A stretch of 64,000 nt of DNA, taken from NCBI RefSeq assembly GCF_003367235.1, contig NZ_QRGP01000003.1:62001-126000 (forward strand), read 5' to 3'. This document shows positions 47,016 through 56,477 of the stretch, one piece after another. The notes beneath the pieces were generated by a model that was given only the letters and a program-made list of their open reading frames with translations, ran no database searches and was not told where the DNA came from. Every line of letters starts with the position of its first letter. Position 1 is the first letter of the stretch. The position numbers were made by a program, and so were the translations under genes. This DNA comes from Sphingorhabdus pulchriflava (GTDB lineage Bacteria > Pseudomonadota > Alphaproteobacteria > Sphingomonadales > Sphingomonadaceae).

Positions 47016-49652
47016 TCACTCATTCAAATTCGGCCGCAAATATTGCCGTGCCTTGTCCAAATCCAGCCCGCGCCGCGCGGCATAATCCGCCACTTGATCC
47101 TCGCCGATCCGTGCTACGCCGAAATATTCGCTTTGCGGGTGGCCGAAGTAAAAGCCGCTGACCGCTGCGGTTGGGAGCATTGCGAAGCTTTCGGTCAGGG
47201 TGATGCCGGTGCGATGGGTGGCGTCGAGCAGGTCGAACAGCACCGGTTTCAGGCTGTGGTCGGGGCAGGCGGGATAACCTGGCGCAGGACGTATGCCGCG
47301 ATATTGCTCGCGGATCAGCGCCTCGTTGGTCAGCTGCTCGTCAGGGGCGTAGCCCCATAGTTCCTTGCGGACATGCTGGTGCATGCGTTCCGCAAAGGCC
47401 TCCGCCAGGCGGTCGGCGAGTGCCTTCAGCATGATGTCCGAATAATCGTCGATATGCGCCTTGAACTCGGCGAGCTTGGTGCCGATGCCATGGCCCGTCG
47501 TGACCGCAAAGCCGCCGATCCAGTCGCCATCGGGGCTGATGAAATCGGCGAGACACATATTCGCACGGCCTTCGCGCTTGGCCACTTGCTGGCGCAGGAA
47601 GGGCAGGCGGACATGCTCTTCATTGTCGAGATAGATGACGACATCGTCGCCCTCACGCGCGCAAGGCCACAGCCCCGCAACGCCCTTTGCGCGCAACCAT
47701 TTTTCCGAAACGATCTTGTCGAGCATTGCCTGCGCGTCAGCAAACAATTGCCGCGCGCTTTCGCCGACCACTTCGTCTTCGAGGATCGCGGGATAATTGC
47801 CGTGCAGTTCCCAGGCGCGGAAGAAGGGTGTCCAGTCGATATAATCGCGCAGATCGGCAAGCGACCAATCGTCATAGACGTGCACACCGGGCTGCAGCGG
47901 TGCACCGGGTTTCAGGCTTTCGTCGATTTCAAAGGCATTGGCGCGCGCTTCTTCGAGCGTGGCCAGCGGCTTGGCAGTCTTGCCCGACCGTGCGTCGCGG
48001 ATATGGCCATATTCGGCGCGGGTGTCGGCGACGAACTTCTCGGCGAGCGTATCGCTGACCAAGGTGGAGGCTACACCGACTGCGCGGCTGGCATCGAGCA
48101 CATGCACTGTCGGCCCCGAATAGACCGGCTCGATGCGCAGCGCGGTGTGCGTTTTTGACGTCGTGGCCCCACCGATGAGCAGCGGCATCGTCATCCCCGC
48201 GCGCTGCATTTCTTCTGCCACCGTAACCATTTCATCAAGGCTGGGGGTGATCAGACCAGACAGCCCGATCATGTCGGCGTCATTTTCGACCGCGCTTTTG
48301 AGGATTTCCTGCCATGGCACCATGACGCCAAGGTCGATGACTTCAAAGCCGTTACACTGCAGCACCACGCCGACGATATTCTTGCCGATATCATGGACGT
48401 CGCCCTTGACCGTGGCCATGATGATCCGGCCCTTGCCCTTGGAGTTTTCGTCTTTCTCAGCCTCGATATAGGGGAAGAGGTGGGCAACCGCCTTTTTCAT
48501 CACGCGCGCCGATTTGACCACTTGGGGCAGGAACATCTTGCCGCTGCCGAACAGGTCACCGACGACATTCATGCCGTCCATCAGCGGACCTTCGATCACC
48601 TCGATCGGGCGTCCGCCGCGTTCCTTGATCGCGAGGCGCGCTTCCTCGGTATCCTCGACGATATGCGCGTCGATGCCCTTGACCAGCGCATGCTCGATGC
48701 GCCGTTCGACCGACCAGCCGCGCCATTCGGCGGCGGCCTTTTCCTGCGCGGCGTCGGTGCCCTTATACCGTTCGGCAAGCGCGATCAGGCGCTCGGTCGC
48801 GTCAGGGTCCTTGTTCAGGATCACATCTTCGCAGGCGGTGCGCAGTTCAGGATCGATCGTGTCATAGACATCAAGCTGCCCGGCATTGACGATCGCCATG
48901 TCGAGTCCGGCAGGGATGGCGTGGTAGAGGAAGATGCTGTGCATCGCACGGCGCACGGGTTCGTTGCCACGGAAACTGAATGACAGGTTCGAAAGGCCGC
49001 CCGAATAATGCGCATGCGGGCACAGCACGCGCAGTTCCTTGACCGCCTCGATAAAGTCGACACCGTAATTATTATGCTCTTCGATACCGGTCGCGACCGC
49101 GAAGATATTGGGATCGAAGATGATGTCCTCGGGCGGGAAGCCGATGCCGACCAGCAGATCATAAGCGCGCTTGCAAATGCTGACTTTGCGCTCCTTGGTG
49201 TCCGCCTGGCCGGTTTCGTCAAATGCCATCACGACGACGGCCGCGCCATAGGCCATGCACAGGCGAGCGTGATGCAGAAAGGCTTCCTCGCCTTCCTTCA
49301 TCGAAATCGAATTGACCACAGGCTTGCCCGAAACGCATTTCAGCCCCGCTTCGATCACACTCCATTTGGAGGAGTCGATCATCACCGGCACGCGCGCGAT
49401 ATCGGGTTCGGCAGCGATGCGCTTGAGGAAAGTCGTCATCGCCAACTCGGCATCGAGCAGGCCTTCGTCCATGTTGACGTCGATAATCTGCGCGCCATTT
49501 TCGACCTGATCGCGCGCGACCTCGACTGCGGCTTCATAGTCGTCGGCGAGGATCAGCTTCTTGAACTTGGCCGATCCGGTGACGTTGGTGCGTTCGCCGA
49601 TGTTGACGAACGAGGAGCCGGTGGGGCGGGCGGTGTTGGCGGTCTGGTTCAT
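47016..49652 (-). CDS. metH: Methionine synthase, C-terminal (pterin, B12, reactivation) module
   Basis: 878 residues. It starts with the pterin-binding barrel ([18 protein letters not shown]), followed by the cobalamin cap and B12-binding Rossmann domain with DVHDIGK (about 418-424, His420 lower ligand), and ends with the AdoMet activation domain ([13 protein letters not shown]). This is MetH without its N-terminal homocysteine domain, which is encoded by the next upstream gene. Thus this protein binds methyl-tetrahydrofolate and cobalamin. A palindromic repeat lies between the two genes. It is the last gene of the methionine operon. Confidence 0.95.
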   Translation of the reverse strand: MNQTANTARPTGSSFVNIGERTNVTGSAKFKKLILADDYEAAVEVARDQVENGAQIIDVNMDEGLLDAELAMTTFLKRIAAEPDIARVPVMIDSSKWSVIEAGLKCVSGKPVVNSISMKEGEEAFLHHARLCMAYGAAVVVMAFDETGQADTKERKVSICKRAYDLLVGIGFPPEDIIFDPNIFAVATGIEEHNNYGVDFIEAVKELRVLCPHAHYSGGLSNLSFSFRGNEPVRRAMHSIFLYHAIPAGLDMAIVNAGQLDVYDTIDPELRTACEDVILNKDPDATERLIALAERYKGTDAAQEKAAAEWRGWSVERRIEHALVKGIDAHIVEDTEEARLAIKERGGRPIEVIEGPLMDGMNVVGDLFGSGKMFLPQVVKSARVMKKAVAHLFPYIEAEKDENSKGKGRIIMATVKGDVHDIGKNIVGVVLQCNGFEVIDLGVMVPWQEILKSAVENDADMIGLSGLITPSLDEMVTVAEEMQRAGMTMPLLIGGATTSKTHTALRIEPVYSGPTVHVLDASRAVGVASTLVSDTLAEKFVADTRAEYGHIRDARSGKTAKPLATLEEARANAFEIDESLKPGAPLQPGVHVYDDWSLADLRDYIDWTPFFRAWELHGNYPAILEDEVVGESARQLFADAQAMLDKIVSEKWLRAKGVAGLWPCAREGDDVVIYLDNEEHVRLPFLRQQVAKREGRANMCLADFISPDGDWIGGFAVTTGHGIGTKLAEFKAHIDDYSDIMLKALADRLAEAFAERMHQHVRKELWGYAPDEQLTNEALIREQYRGIRPAPGYPACPDHSLKPVLFDLLDATHRTGITLTESFAMLPTAAVSGFYFGHPQSEYFGVARIGEDQVADYAARRGLDLDKARQYLRPNLNE

Positions 49653-49663
49653 TTTTTCTTACT

Positions 49664-49753
49664 CGTCGCCCCGGCGAAGGCCGCGGCCGTTGGAGGTTTT
49701 CTCAATGGGTGCAGGCTAAACCTGTCGCGGCCCCGGCCTTCGCCGGAGCGACG
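49664..49753. repeat. Palindromic repeat between the two metH genes
   Basis: Two 25-bp inverted arms, CGTCGCCCCGGCGAAGGCC... (49664-49688) and the complement-like copy (49729-49753), match at 23 of 25 positions, separated by 40 bp. The core CCCGGCGAAGGCCG is a type of short repeat frequent in alphaproteobacterial genomes. It lies between the metH modules, and can form a strong hairpin in the operon mRNA. Confidence 0.8.
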
Positions 49754-49758
49754 CTTCG

Positions 49759-50805
49759 CTATGCCGCCATCACAAAAGGCTCCAGCCCGGCAAGCCGCGT
49801 CACCACTGGCGCGCTCGGCACCTGCCTCGGCGCTCGGTCGGCAACCGCCTTGGCAATCGCTGCGATATGCGCTGGCGTGGTGCCGCAGCATCCGCCGACG
49901 ACATTCACCAGTCCTTCGTCGAGCCATTGCTCGATCAGCTTAGCGGTCTGCTCGGGCAGTTCGTCATATTGGCCGAGTTCATTGGGCAGCCCCGCATTGG
50001 GATAGGCCATCACCAACGCGTCAGCATTTTTGGCAAGTTCCGACAGATAAGGTCGCAGCAGGTCTGCCCCGAACGAGCAGTTGAGCCCGATGGTCAGCGG
50101 TTTAACATGGCGGATGGTGTTCCAGAAACCCTGCACCGTATGGCCTGACAGGTTGCGGCCCGCCATGTCGGTGATCGTCATGCTGATCATCAGCGGTACA
50201 TCGCGACCGCTTGCTGCGGCCGACTCCTGTGCCGCCATTGCTGCGCATTTGGCGTTGAGCGTGTCGAATATCGTTTCGATCAGCAGGAAGTCGACCCCGC
50301 CTTCGATCAGCGCATCGCATTGTTCGCGATAGTCGGCCTTCAGCGTGTCGAAATCGACCTCGCGATAGCCGGGGTCGTTGACATCGGGTGATAGAGAAAG
50401 CGTCTTGTTGGTCGGGCCGATTGAGCCGGCTACGAAACGCTTGAGACCATCCTTTGCCTCGGCCTTGTCGGCGCAGGCGCGAGCGAGCTTGGCGCTTTCG
50501 ACATTGATGTGCCGAACCAGATGCTCGCAACCATAGTCGGCCATCGCGACACGGGTGGAGCTGAAGGTGTTGGTTTCGATCATATCCGCGCCCGCCTCCA
50601 GATAGGCATCGTGGATCGCGCCGATGATGTCGGGCCGGGTGATCGAGAGCAGATCGTTATTGCCCTTCTGGTCCTTCGCCAGATCAAGATCGCCGCGATA
50701 ATCGGCTTCCTCCAGCTTGTAGCGCTGGATTGATGTGCCATATCCGCCGTCGAACACAAGGATGCGTGTCCGGCAGCGGGCGGTGAAATCTTCGCGGGCG
50801 CTCAT
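49759..50805 (-). CDS. metH: Methionine synthase, N-terminal homocysteine methyltransferase module
   Basis: 348 residues. The barrel starts FDGGYGTSIQRYKLEE; zinc-binding cysteines are Cys243 (GLNCSFGA) and Cys306-Cys307 (GGCCGTTP), the homocysteine S-methyltransferase set. In E. coli this is the first domain of a single MetH; here it is separate. ATG 50805 is chosen because it overlaps the metF stop by 4 bp (ATGA); the open frame to 51015 lies within metF. It must work with the C-module gene downstream. Confidence 0.93.
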   Translation of the reverse strand: MSAREDFTARCRTRILVFDGGYGTSIQRYKLEEADYRGDLDLAKDQKGNNDLLSITRPDIIGAIHDAYLEAGADMIETNTFSSTRVAMADYGCEHLVRHINVESAKLARACADKAEAKDGLKRFVAGSIGPTNKTLSLSPDVNDPGYREVDFDTLKADYREQCDALIEGGVDFLLIETIFDTLNAKCAAMAAQESAAASGRDVPLMISMTITDMAGRNLSGHTVQGFWNTIRHVKPLTIGLNCSFGADLLRPYLSELAKNADALVMAYPNAGLPNELGQYDELPEQTAKLIEQWLDEGLVNVVGGCCGTTPAHIAAIAKAVADRAPRQVPSAPVVTRLAGLEPFVMAA

Positions 50806-51743
50806 GCTGCGGCTTCCTTCGCGGTTTCGACCGGGCGTTTGCCGAGCAGGTGGCAGATGGCATAGCTGAGCTCTGCCCGGTTCAAGGTGTAGAAATGGAA
50901 CTGGCGCACACCGCCTGCATATAGCCTGCGGCACATTTCGGCGGAAATTGTGGCAGCGACAAGCTGGCGCGCCGAAGGGTGGTCGTCGAGCCCTTCGAAC
51001 AGATGCGCCATCCATTCGGGGATTGCCGTGCCCGTCATTTTGGACATGCGCTGGATCGCGGCGAAATTGGATACCGGCATGATACCGGGAACGATTTCGG
51101 CTTCGATGCCCGCAGCGGCCACGGCATCGCGGAAACGGAAGAAGGTTTCGGGTTCAAAGAAGAATTGCGTGATTGCGCGGCTGGCGCCTGCGTCCAGCTT
51201 GCGCTTCAGGAAGTCGATGTCCGATTGTGCGGTTGCGGCTTCGGGGTGGATTTCGGGATAGGCGCTGACCGAAATTTCAAACGGGTGCAGCTTGCGCAAC
51301 CCTTCGACCAGTTCTGCAGCGCTCGCATAGCCATTGGGGTGTGGCTCGAACTTGCCCCCAGCATTGGGCGGATCGCCGCGCAGCGCGACGATATGGCGCA
51401 CGCCCGCCTCCCAATAGGCGTTGGCGACCTCGGCAATCTCCTCACGCGTGGCATCGACACAGGTGAGGTGCGCCGCGGCGGGGATGCTGGTTTCCTTGGC
51501 GATGCGCGCGACCGTATTATGCGTGCGCTCGCGGGTGGAGCCGCCCGCACCGTAAGTGACCGACACAAAGCGAGGGGCCAGCGGGGCGAGCGTGACAATT
51601 GAGTCCCACAATTGTTCCTCCATCTTCTCGGTTTTGGGCGGGAAGAACTCGAAACTGATCTCTGCATCGCCAGGCAGCCCCGCGAATAGCGAGCTGGCAA
51701 GGGCGCGGCGCGATTCCGCCATCTGGTCAAGCGATAAGATCAT
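50802..51743 (-). CDS. metF: Methylenetetrahydrofolate reductase
   Basis: 313 residues, the usual size. The TIM-barrel flavoprotein has ISFEFFPPKTEKMEEQLW, VTYGAGGSTRERTH, HLTCVDATREEI, ALRGDPPN and the ITQFFFEPETFFRF segment. It reduces 5,10-methylene-THF to 5-methyl-THF for MetH. Its start overlaps the end of the ArsR-methyltransferase gene by 4 bp, and its stop overlaps the metH N-module start by 4 bp. It therefore sits in a tight four-gene operon. Confidence 0.95.
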   Translation of the reverse strand: MILSLDQMAESRRALASSLFAGLPGDAEISFEFFPPKTEKMEEQLWDSIVTLAPLAPRFVSVTYGAGGSTRERTHNTVARIAKETSIPAAAHLTCVDATREEIAEVANAYWEAGVRHIVALRGDPPNAGGKFEPHPNGYASAAELVEGLRKLHPFEISVSAYPEIHPEAATAQSDIDFLKRKLDAGASRAITQFFFEPETFFRFRDAVAAAGIEAEIVPGIMPVSNFAAIQRMSKMTGTAIPEWMAHLFEGLDDHPSARQLVAATISAEMCRRLYAGGVRQFHFYTLNRAELSYAICHLLGKRPVETAKEAAA

Positions 51744-52735
51744 GCAACATTCCTAAGAAGTGGGGGCCTGAGTTTGGGAGATTCACTTGCGGTCTGACCG
51801 CGCTGGCCCAGCCAGATTTTGACGGCCAGCTTACCTCCTGCAAGCGTTTCGGTGCGTGCCGGAACCAGCCCGGCGCTGGCAAAAGCGCGCGCCATGCTCT
51901 CGTCGGTGAAGCCGAGGCGTGCATGGGCGTGAACGCTGCGCAGTTCTTCGAGATCATGGGCGGCGAAATCGACGATCAGCAATCGCCCATCGGGAGCCAA
52001 TACGCGTGCGGCCTCTGCAATAGCGCGTTCGGGATGCTGGGCATAATGCAGCACCTGGTGAAACAGGATGGTGTCAAAGCTGCCATCGGCGAAGGGCAGG
52101 GTGTTGAAATCGCCGAGCACGATTTCGGTGTGTGCCTGCACCGCTGCGGCATCTTCCATCCCGCCCAGCTTGGCGCGGGCGAGCCGCAACATCTCTACGC
52201 TGTTATCAAGGGCGACAAAGCGTTCGGCATCGCGCGCAAATAATTCGATCATGCGCCCGGTGCCGGTACCGATGTCGAGCACACGGCCAACCGGCGCTTC
52301 ACCCAGCAGCGCGCGCATGGCCGCCTCCACTTCCGCCTCGGCGATGTGAAGCGACCGGATCTGGTCCCATTGTTCGGCATGGGCATCAAAATAGGCGGCT
52401 GCCATTTCGGTTCGTGCCGAACGGACCTCCTCCAGCCGCGCCAGATCGCGCAGCACCGGACGGGAGTCCTCTGTGCCCGGCAGGGCGAATAACGGCTCGA
52501 TTGCGGGATGCGACAACATCGCGCCGGGGCGCAGGAACACCCATGCCCCTTCACGGCGCCGCTCGGCAATCCCCGCTTCGTCCAAAATCTTGATGTGACG
52601 CGACACGCGCGGTTGGCTTTGCCCCAAAATCTGCACGACCTCGCTGACGGAAAGCTCCAACTGCCGTATCAACAGCGTGATTCGCATCCGCGTCGGATCG
52701 GCAAGCGCGCGCATTATGTTGAGCAAAGGCGTCAT
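51740..52735 (-). CDS. ArsR-family regulator fused to a SAM-dependent methyltransferase domain
   Basis: 331 residues. Residues about 5-80 form a winged helix-turn-helix of the ArsR type (LADPTRMRITLLIRQLELSVSE, QSQPRVSRHIKIL); the cysteine metal-site pattern of metalloregulators is not seen. Residues about 110-300 are a class I SAM-binding domain (RVLDIGTGTG 151-160). Such fusions head metF operons in alphaproteobacteria and may sense SAM or SAH. It is the first gene of metF-metH(N)-metH(C) and has an AT-rich palindrome 9 bp upstream, probably its own operator. Whether it has methyltransferase activity is unknown. Confidence 0.87.
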   Translation of the reverse strand: MTPLLNIMRALADPTRMRITLLIRQLELSVSEVVQILGQSQPRVSRHIKILDEAGIAERRREGAWVFLRPGAMLSHPAIEPLFALPGTEDSRPVLRDLARLEEVRSARTEMAAAYFDAHAEQWDQIRSLHIAEAEVEAAMRALLGEAPVGRVLDIGTGTGRMIELFARDAERFVALDNSVEMLRLARAKLGGMEDAAAVQAHTEIVLGDFNTLPFADGSFDTILFHQVLHYAQHPERAIAEAARVLAPDGRLLIVDFAAHDLEELRSVHAHARLGFTDESMARAFASAGLVPARTETLAGGKLAVKIWLGQRGQTASESPKLRPPLLRNVA

Positions 52736-52744
52736 TGGATTAGC

Positions 52745-52764
52745 ATATAAAGAAATCTTTATAT
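52745..52764. promoter_or_regulatory. Candidate operator of the ArsR-methyltransferase/metF/metH operon
   Basis: Perfect inverted repeat ATATAAAG (52745-52752), AAAT spacer, CTTTATAT (52757-52764). It is conspicuously AT-rich in a GC-rich genome and lies 9 bp upstream of the regulator's start codon. The geometry suits a dimeric ArsR protein; it may resemble SahR/ArsR-type sites at methionine-cycle genes, but the binding was not tested. Confidence 0.65.
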
Positions 52765-52968
52765 CATGTCAATTGGCGCAATTGTGACATATTTTTGAAC
52801 CGCTGGTCGTCAAATGGGGTCAAACGAGCGCACTCTACGTATTTTGTAGAAAAAACCCGATTGCGTTGAATGTTTGAAGCCGCTAGTGGAAGCGCCGCAA
52901 GCCAAGCTATGCACCTCGCATGCTGCTTGTCTGGTTTTTTGAAGTTCTTTGTTAGGGGGATTTCCCAC

Positions 52969-53289
52969 ATGAAAAAGATTGCTGTTTCTCTCGTTCTCGC
53001 TTCTGCAATGGCTCTGGCTGCTTGCTCGGGCGCTGAAGAAGCCACCACTGAAGCCGCTGAAGGCGCTGAAGCCGCTGCTGACGCAGCTGCTGAAGGTGCA
53101 GAAGCTGCTACCGACGCTGCTGCCGCCGCTGGCGACGCTGCTGAAGCTGCAACCGGCGAAGCCGCTGCTGCTGCAACCGACGCTGCTGCAGCTGGTAAAG
53201 AAGCTGCTGCCGCTGCTGGCGACGCAGCTGCTGCTGCTGGCGATGCCGCTAAGGCTGCTGGCGACGCTGCAAAAGAAGCTACCAAGTAA
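52969..53289 (+). CDS. Alanine-rich lipoprotein with tandem helical repeats
   Basis: 106 residues. A lipoprotein signal MKKIAVSLVLASAMALAAC (Cys19) precedes about 85 residues made almost only of Ala, Glu, Asp, Gly, Lys and Thr. The unit AGDAAAAAGDAAK recurs, so an amphipathic helix or coiled coil of Lpp type is likely. No enzyme motif. It is divergent from the methionine operon and followed by a strong terminator. Codon use is repetitive (GCT-rich), typical of highly expressed small lipoproteins; function is unknown. Confidence 0.82.
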   Translation: MKKIAVSLVLASAMALAACSGAEEATTEAAEGAEAAADAAAEGAEAATDAAAAAGDAAEAATGEAAAAATDAAAAGKEAAAAAGDAAAAAGDAAKAAGDAAKEATK

Positions 53290-53320
53290 TAGCTTCTTAG
53301 CTTCTAGCTAAAATTCGAAA

Positions 53321-53353
53321 GGGGCTGTCCTGCATTGCAGGGCAGCCTTTTTC
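53321..53353 (+). terminator. Rho-independent terminator after the alanine-rich lipoprotein
   Basis: Stem GGCTGTCCTGC (53323-53333) with GCAGGGCAGCC (53337-53347), ATT loop, one G-U pair, followed by TTTTT. Among the clearest terminators in the window. Confidence 0.9.
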
Positions 53354-53389
53354 TTTGCGCAATTCAGTTGTCGAACTTAGGATGTCGAT

Positions 53390-53587
53390 ATGATCGGTCG
53401 CCGTCATATCCTCCTGTTCACCACGGCATTTCCCGCGCTGCACGCATGCGGCCCGGCACCGACCGACCCTGGTCCTGGCGGTGTGACTGTCGAAGAAGCG
53501 GAAATGCTCGACGAAGCGGCGGAAAAACTGGATGACGATTTTGCCAATCCGCCGCCTTTGACGGAAGAAGCCGCAGACGACCGGTAA
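53390..53587 (+). CDS. Small putative lipoprotein
   Basis: 65 residues. A short basic-hydrophobic N-terminus ends in LHAC (Cys20), a plausible lipobox, followed by an acidic, proline-rich tail (EEAEMLDEAAEKLDDDF, NPPPLTEEA). AGGA precedes ATG 53390 by about 8 bp. It has no recognised domain. Its TAA directly abuts the stop of the convergent beta-lactamase gene. It may be an envelope protein; function unknown. Confidence 0.6.
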   Translation: MIGRRHILLFTTAFPALHACGPAPTDPGPGGVTVEEAEMLDEAAEKLDDDFANPPPLTEEAADDR

Positions 53588-54694
53588 TCAGCGGTGATGT
53601 GCGGCCACCGTTCGCGAAACCGCCTGCATCATCGCCATTCGGTCAGGCACGGGCGCGGTTGTGCTCGAAATCATCACCACGACGGCATAGCGCGTTCCAT
53701 CGGGTGCGGTCATGATGCCGATATCATTATAGCCTGTGGACACCGACTCTAGTTGCTGACCCGTCCCGGTCTTGTGACCGAAACGCCAGCCCGCCGGAAC
53801 ACCGCTTTTCAAGCGATTGGGGCCGCTTTTGGTCCGTTCCATCATGGCGAGCAACAGTCGGGTCGACGCAGGAGACAGCAGCTCCCCGCGCGCCAGCCGG
53901 CTGAGTGCTCCGGCAATGGCATCGGGTGCTGCACCGTCGATAGGATCGGCCAGATAGGCGTCGAGCGAAGCCTTGCGCCGTTCATAAGGCAAATCGGCGC
54001 GCGCTGTATAAAAACGGCGACCGAGCGAATATTCCTGCTGCCAGCTCATCCCCGCAATCTGGCTTTGCAAAAGCCTTTCTCCCGGACCGAAGCGGATCTT
54101 GCCCAGCTGTTTGCGCTCGATAAAGTTCCGGACGGCGGCAGGCCCGCCTGCGGTACGCAACAGGCTGTCATTGGCCGTATTGTCACTGGCTGTAATGGCC
54201 TGTTCGAGCAGGCTTGATATGCTTTCTTCGATCGCCCCATTGGCAACTACGCGCTCTCGAATGGGCTGGTGAAACACGGCTAGGTCGTTCATCCCAATCC
54301 GTACCGTCTGGTCCAGACGCAGCCGACCTGAATCGACCTGATCGAGAATCGTCATTGCGACCCACATTTTTGATACGCTTTGCTGCGGGAACCATTCGCC
54401 CAGCCTTTTGCCCGTCACCCATTGGCCGTCGATCCGCTGTACGGCGATGCCGGTTTTTCCGGGGAATGCGCGCCAGATTTCGTGCAGTTCAGCCTCAAGC
54501 TGGGCGGGGGCTTGAGCCGAATTCTGGGCAGGCAAAGGTTTGGGCGCGGCAGGCTTGGGCACAGGCACGACTATGGCCGGTGTGGGCCGTGGCGCAGGCT
54601 TTGGCACCGGTCGTTGCGGCGCGGGTGCTGACACGCAAGCCGATATGAGCAAAGGGAGCATGATCGATGCCGTCAGTCGGGCGATAGGCGACAC
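53588..54694 (-). CDS. Class A beta-lactamase-like lipoprotein
   Basis: About 368 residues. The lipobox LISAC gives Cys20, followed by a Pro-rich linker (about 25-65). Catalytic signatures are S106-V-S-K109, S170-D-N172, Glu206 in GERLLQ (34 residues after Asn172, as for Glu166) and KTG (308-310). So it is a serine beta-lactamase-like enzyme of class A type anchored in the outer membrane or inner membrane periplasmic face. The residue at the usual Asn170 position is Gln (Q210), which is unusual. GTG 54694 is chosen for its GGAG 6 bp upstream; a TTG at 54706 is also in frame. Beta-lactam hydrolysis is inferred, not shown. Confidence 0.83.
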   Translation of the reverse strand: MSPIARLTASIMLPLLISACVSAPAPQRPVPKPAPRPTPAIVVPVPKPAAPKPLPAQNSAQAPAQLEAELHEIWRAFPGKTGIAVQRIDGQWVTGKRLGEWFPQQSVSKMWVAMTILDQVDSGRLRLDQTVRIGMNDLAVFHQPIRERVVANGAIEESISSLLEQAITASDNTANDSLLRTAGGPAAVRNFIERKQLGKIRFGPGERLLQSQIAGMSWQQEYSLGRRFYTARADLPYERRKASLDAYLADPIDGAAPDAIAGALSRLARGELLSPASTRLLLAMMERTKSGPNRLKSGVPAGWRFGHKTGTGQQLESVSTGYNDIGIMTAPDGTRYAVVVMISSTTAPVPDRMAMMQAVSRTVAAHHR

Positions 54695-54905
54695 TATATT
54701 CTCCAAACAATTTACATCCCTCGCCTAACTGGCAAGCGAGCACCGCAAAAGCGGCGAAAGGGGCTTTTGCGACCAATCGACTCATATTCAAAGACCAGCC
54801 GTTGTTCGCTAAACCAAAGGATATAGAAGTGGATATTACTTGACCTGAACGATGCGGCGTTGTTGTCGTGGCGGTGACAAAATCTATACATGCAGGAGTG
54901 TAACA

Positions 54906-56477
54906 ATGTCCGACGAAGGCCTTTTTATCGGCTCTACCGCAGAGGGCGCGCGGCAGGCGATTAATTGGAAGCGGGCCAACCGGCACGGGCTTATCGCGGG
55001 CGCAACCGGCACCGGTAAAACCATCACTTTGCAGGTGATGGCAGAGGGCTTTTCGCGCAATGGTGTTCCCGTCTTTGTCTCTGACGTAAAGGGCGACCTT
55101 GCCGGCATGGCAATGGCGGGTGCTGCCACGCAGAAGAACCACGAAAATTTTGTCAATCGCGCGAAGGAAATTGGCGACAGCGAATGGGTCTATTCCGACA
55201 ATCCGGTGCAATTCTGGGATCTGTTCGGTGAAAATGGGCATCCGGTGCGCACCACGGTTTCCGAAATGGGACCGCTGATGCTTTCGCGGCTGATGGATCT
55301 GAACGAGGTTCAGGAGGGTGTGCTGACCATTGCCTTCCATGTCGCTGACAAGGAACAGATGCTGCTGCTCGATCTGGACGATCTGCAGGCGATGCTCGTC
55401 AATATCGCCGAGCGTGCCGAAGAAATGACCACCACTTATGGTAATGTGTCCAAGCAGAGCGTCGGCTCTATCCAGCGTTCGCTGCTGCAACTGCGTTCGC
55501 AAGGGGGCGACCGGTTCTTCGGCGAGCCCGCACTCGATCTGGACGACTTTATCGCCTGTGATGACAAGGGGCGCGGGATCATCAACATCCTGTCGGCTGA
55601 AAAGCTGATGCAGAGCCCCAAGCTCTATTCGACCTTCCTGCTGTGGCTGCTTTCCGAACTTTTTGAAACGCTTCCCGAAATCGGCGATCCCGACAAGCCC
55701 AAGCTCGTCTTCTTCTTTGACGAGGCGCATCTGTTGTTCAGTGACGCGCCGAAAGCGCTGGTCGAGAAGATCGAACAGGTTGTCCGTCTGATCCGTTCGA
55801 AAGGCGTCGGCGTCTATTTCATCACGCAGAACCCGATCGACATTCCCGATACCGTGGCAGGGCAGCTCAACAACCGCGTGCAGCACAAGCTGAACGCCTT
55901 CACCCCGCGTGATCAGGCGGCGGTCAAATCGGCGGCGGAGACCTTCCGCGCCAATCCCAAGATCGACGTTGCGACCGCGATCACCGAGTTGAAAGTGGGT
56001 GAGGCACTGGTTTCGGTGTTGCAGGCCGATGGCGCGCCGACGCATGTCGAACGCACGCTGATCCGCCCGCCCGCATCGCGCACCGGACCGTTGACCCCGC
56101 AGGAGCGCGGCGTGATGATCACGACCGACGCGATTGGCGATAAATATGACGATCTGATCGATCGCGAATCCGCCGAGGAAATTCTGCAGGCCAAGGGTGC
56201 TCAGGCGGCCGCTGCGGCAGAAGTCGCTGAAGCTGCTGAAGAGCAGGCAAAGCTGGATGCCATCGCGGCCAAGGAAAAAGCCAAGGCTGAAGCCGCTGCC
56301 GCCAAAGAGGCCGCCCGCGAAGCCGCCCGTCAAGCGCGCGAAGCGGCGAAGCCCAGCATGGCCGAAAAGATGGTCCAATCGGCCGCACGTTCGGCGGCGA
56401 CCTCGGTCGGGCGCCAGCTCGCTGGTAGTTTCGGCAAATCGCTGGTGCGCGGAATTTTGGGCAGCCTGTTCAAATAG
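54906..56477 (+). CDS. DUF853 family HerA-like ATPase
   Basis: 523 residues. Walker A GATGTGKT (32-39), Walker [13 protein letters not shown] (about 266-277) and the [15 protein letters not shown] sensor region define the bacterial DUF853 (YjgR) group of HerA/FtsK-like ATPases. A 70-residue Ala/Lys/Glu-rich coiled-coil region (about 425-480) precedes the C-terminal helix. The start is supported by AGGAG before ATG 54906; upstream codons to 54852 are not needed. The function of DUF853 proteins is not established. It stands alone, divergent from the beta-lactamase gene. Confidence 0.87.
   Translation: MSDEGLFIGSTAEGARQAINWKRANRHGLIAGATGTGKTITLQVMAEGFSRNGVPVFVSDVKGDLAGMAMAGAATQKNHENFVNRAKEIGDSEWVYSDNPVQFWDLFGENGHPVRTTVSEMGPLMLSRLMDLNEVQEGVLTIAFHVADKEQMLLLDLDDLQAMLVNIAERAEEMTTTYGNVSKQSVGSIQRSLLQLRSQGGDRFFGEPALDLDDFIACDDKGRGIINILSAEKLMQSPKLYSTFLLWLLSELFETLPEIGDPDKPKLVFFFDEAHLLFSDAPKALVEKIEQVVRLIRSKGVGVYFITQNPIDIPDTVAGQLNNRVQHKLNAFTPRDQAAVKSAAETFRANPKIDVATAITELKVGEALVSVLQADGAPTHVERTLIRPPASRTGPLTPQERGVMITTDAIGDKYDDLIDRESAEEILQAKGAQAAAAAEVAEAAEEQAKLDAIAAKEKAKAEAAAAKEAAREAARQAREAAKPSMAEKMVQSAARSAATSVGRQLAGSFGKSLVRGILGSLFK

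Noticed and set aside
46852-47085. A 77-codon frame between the antiporter and metH
   Set aside because: No ribosome-binding site, low-complexity translation, and it runs into the end of metH on the other strand.
52764-53285. A 173-codon Ala/Ser-rich frame antisense to the alanine-rich lipoprotein
   Set aside because: It arises from the repetitive GCT/GCA codons on the other strand; no start signal or signal peptide of its own.
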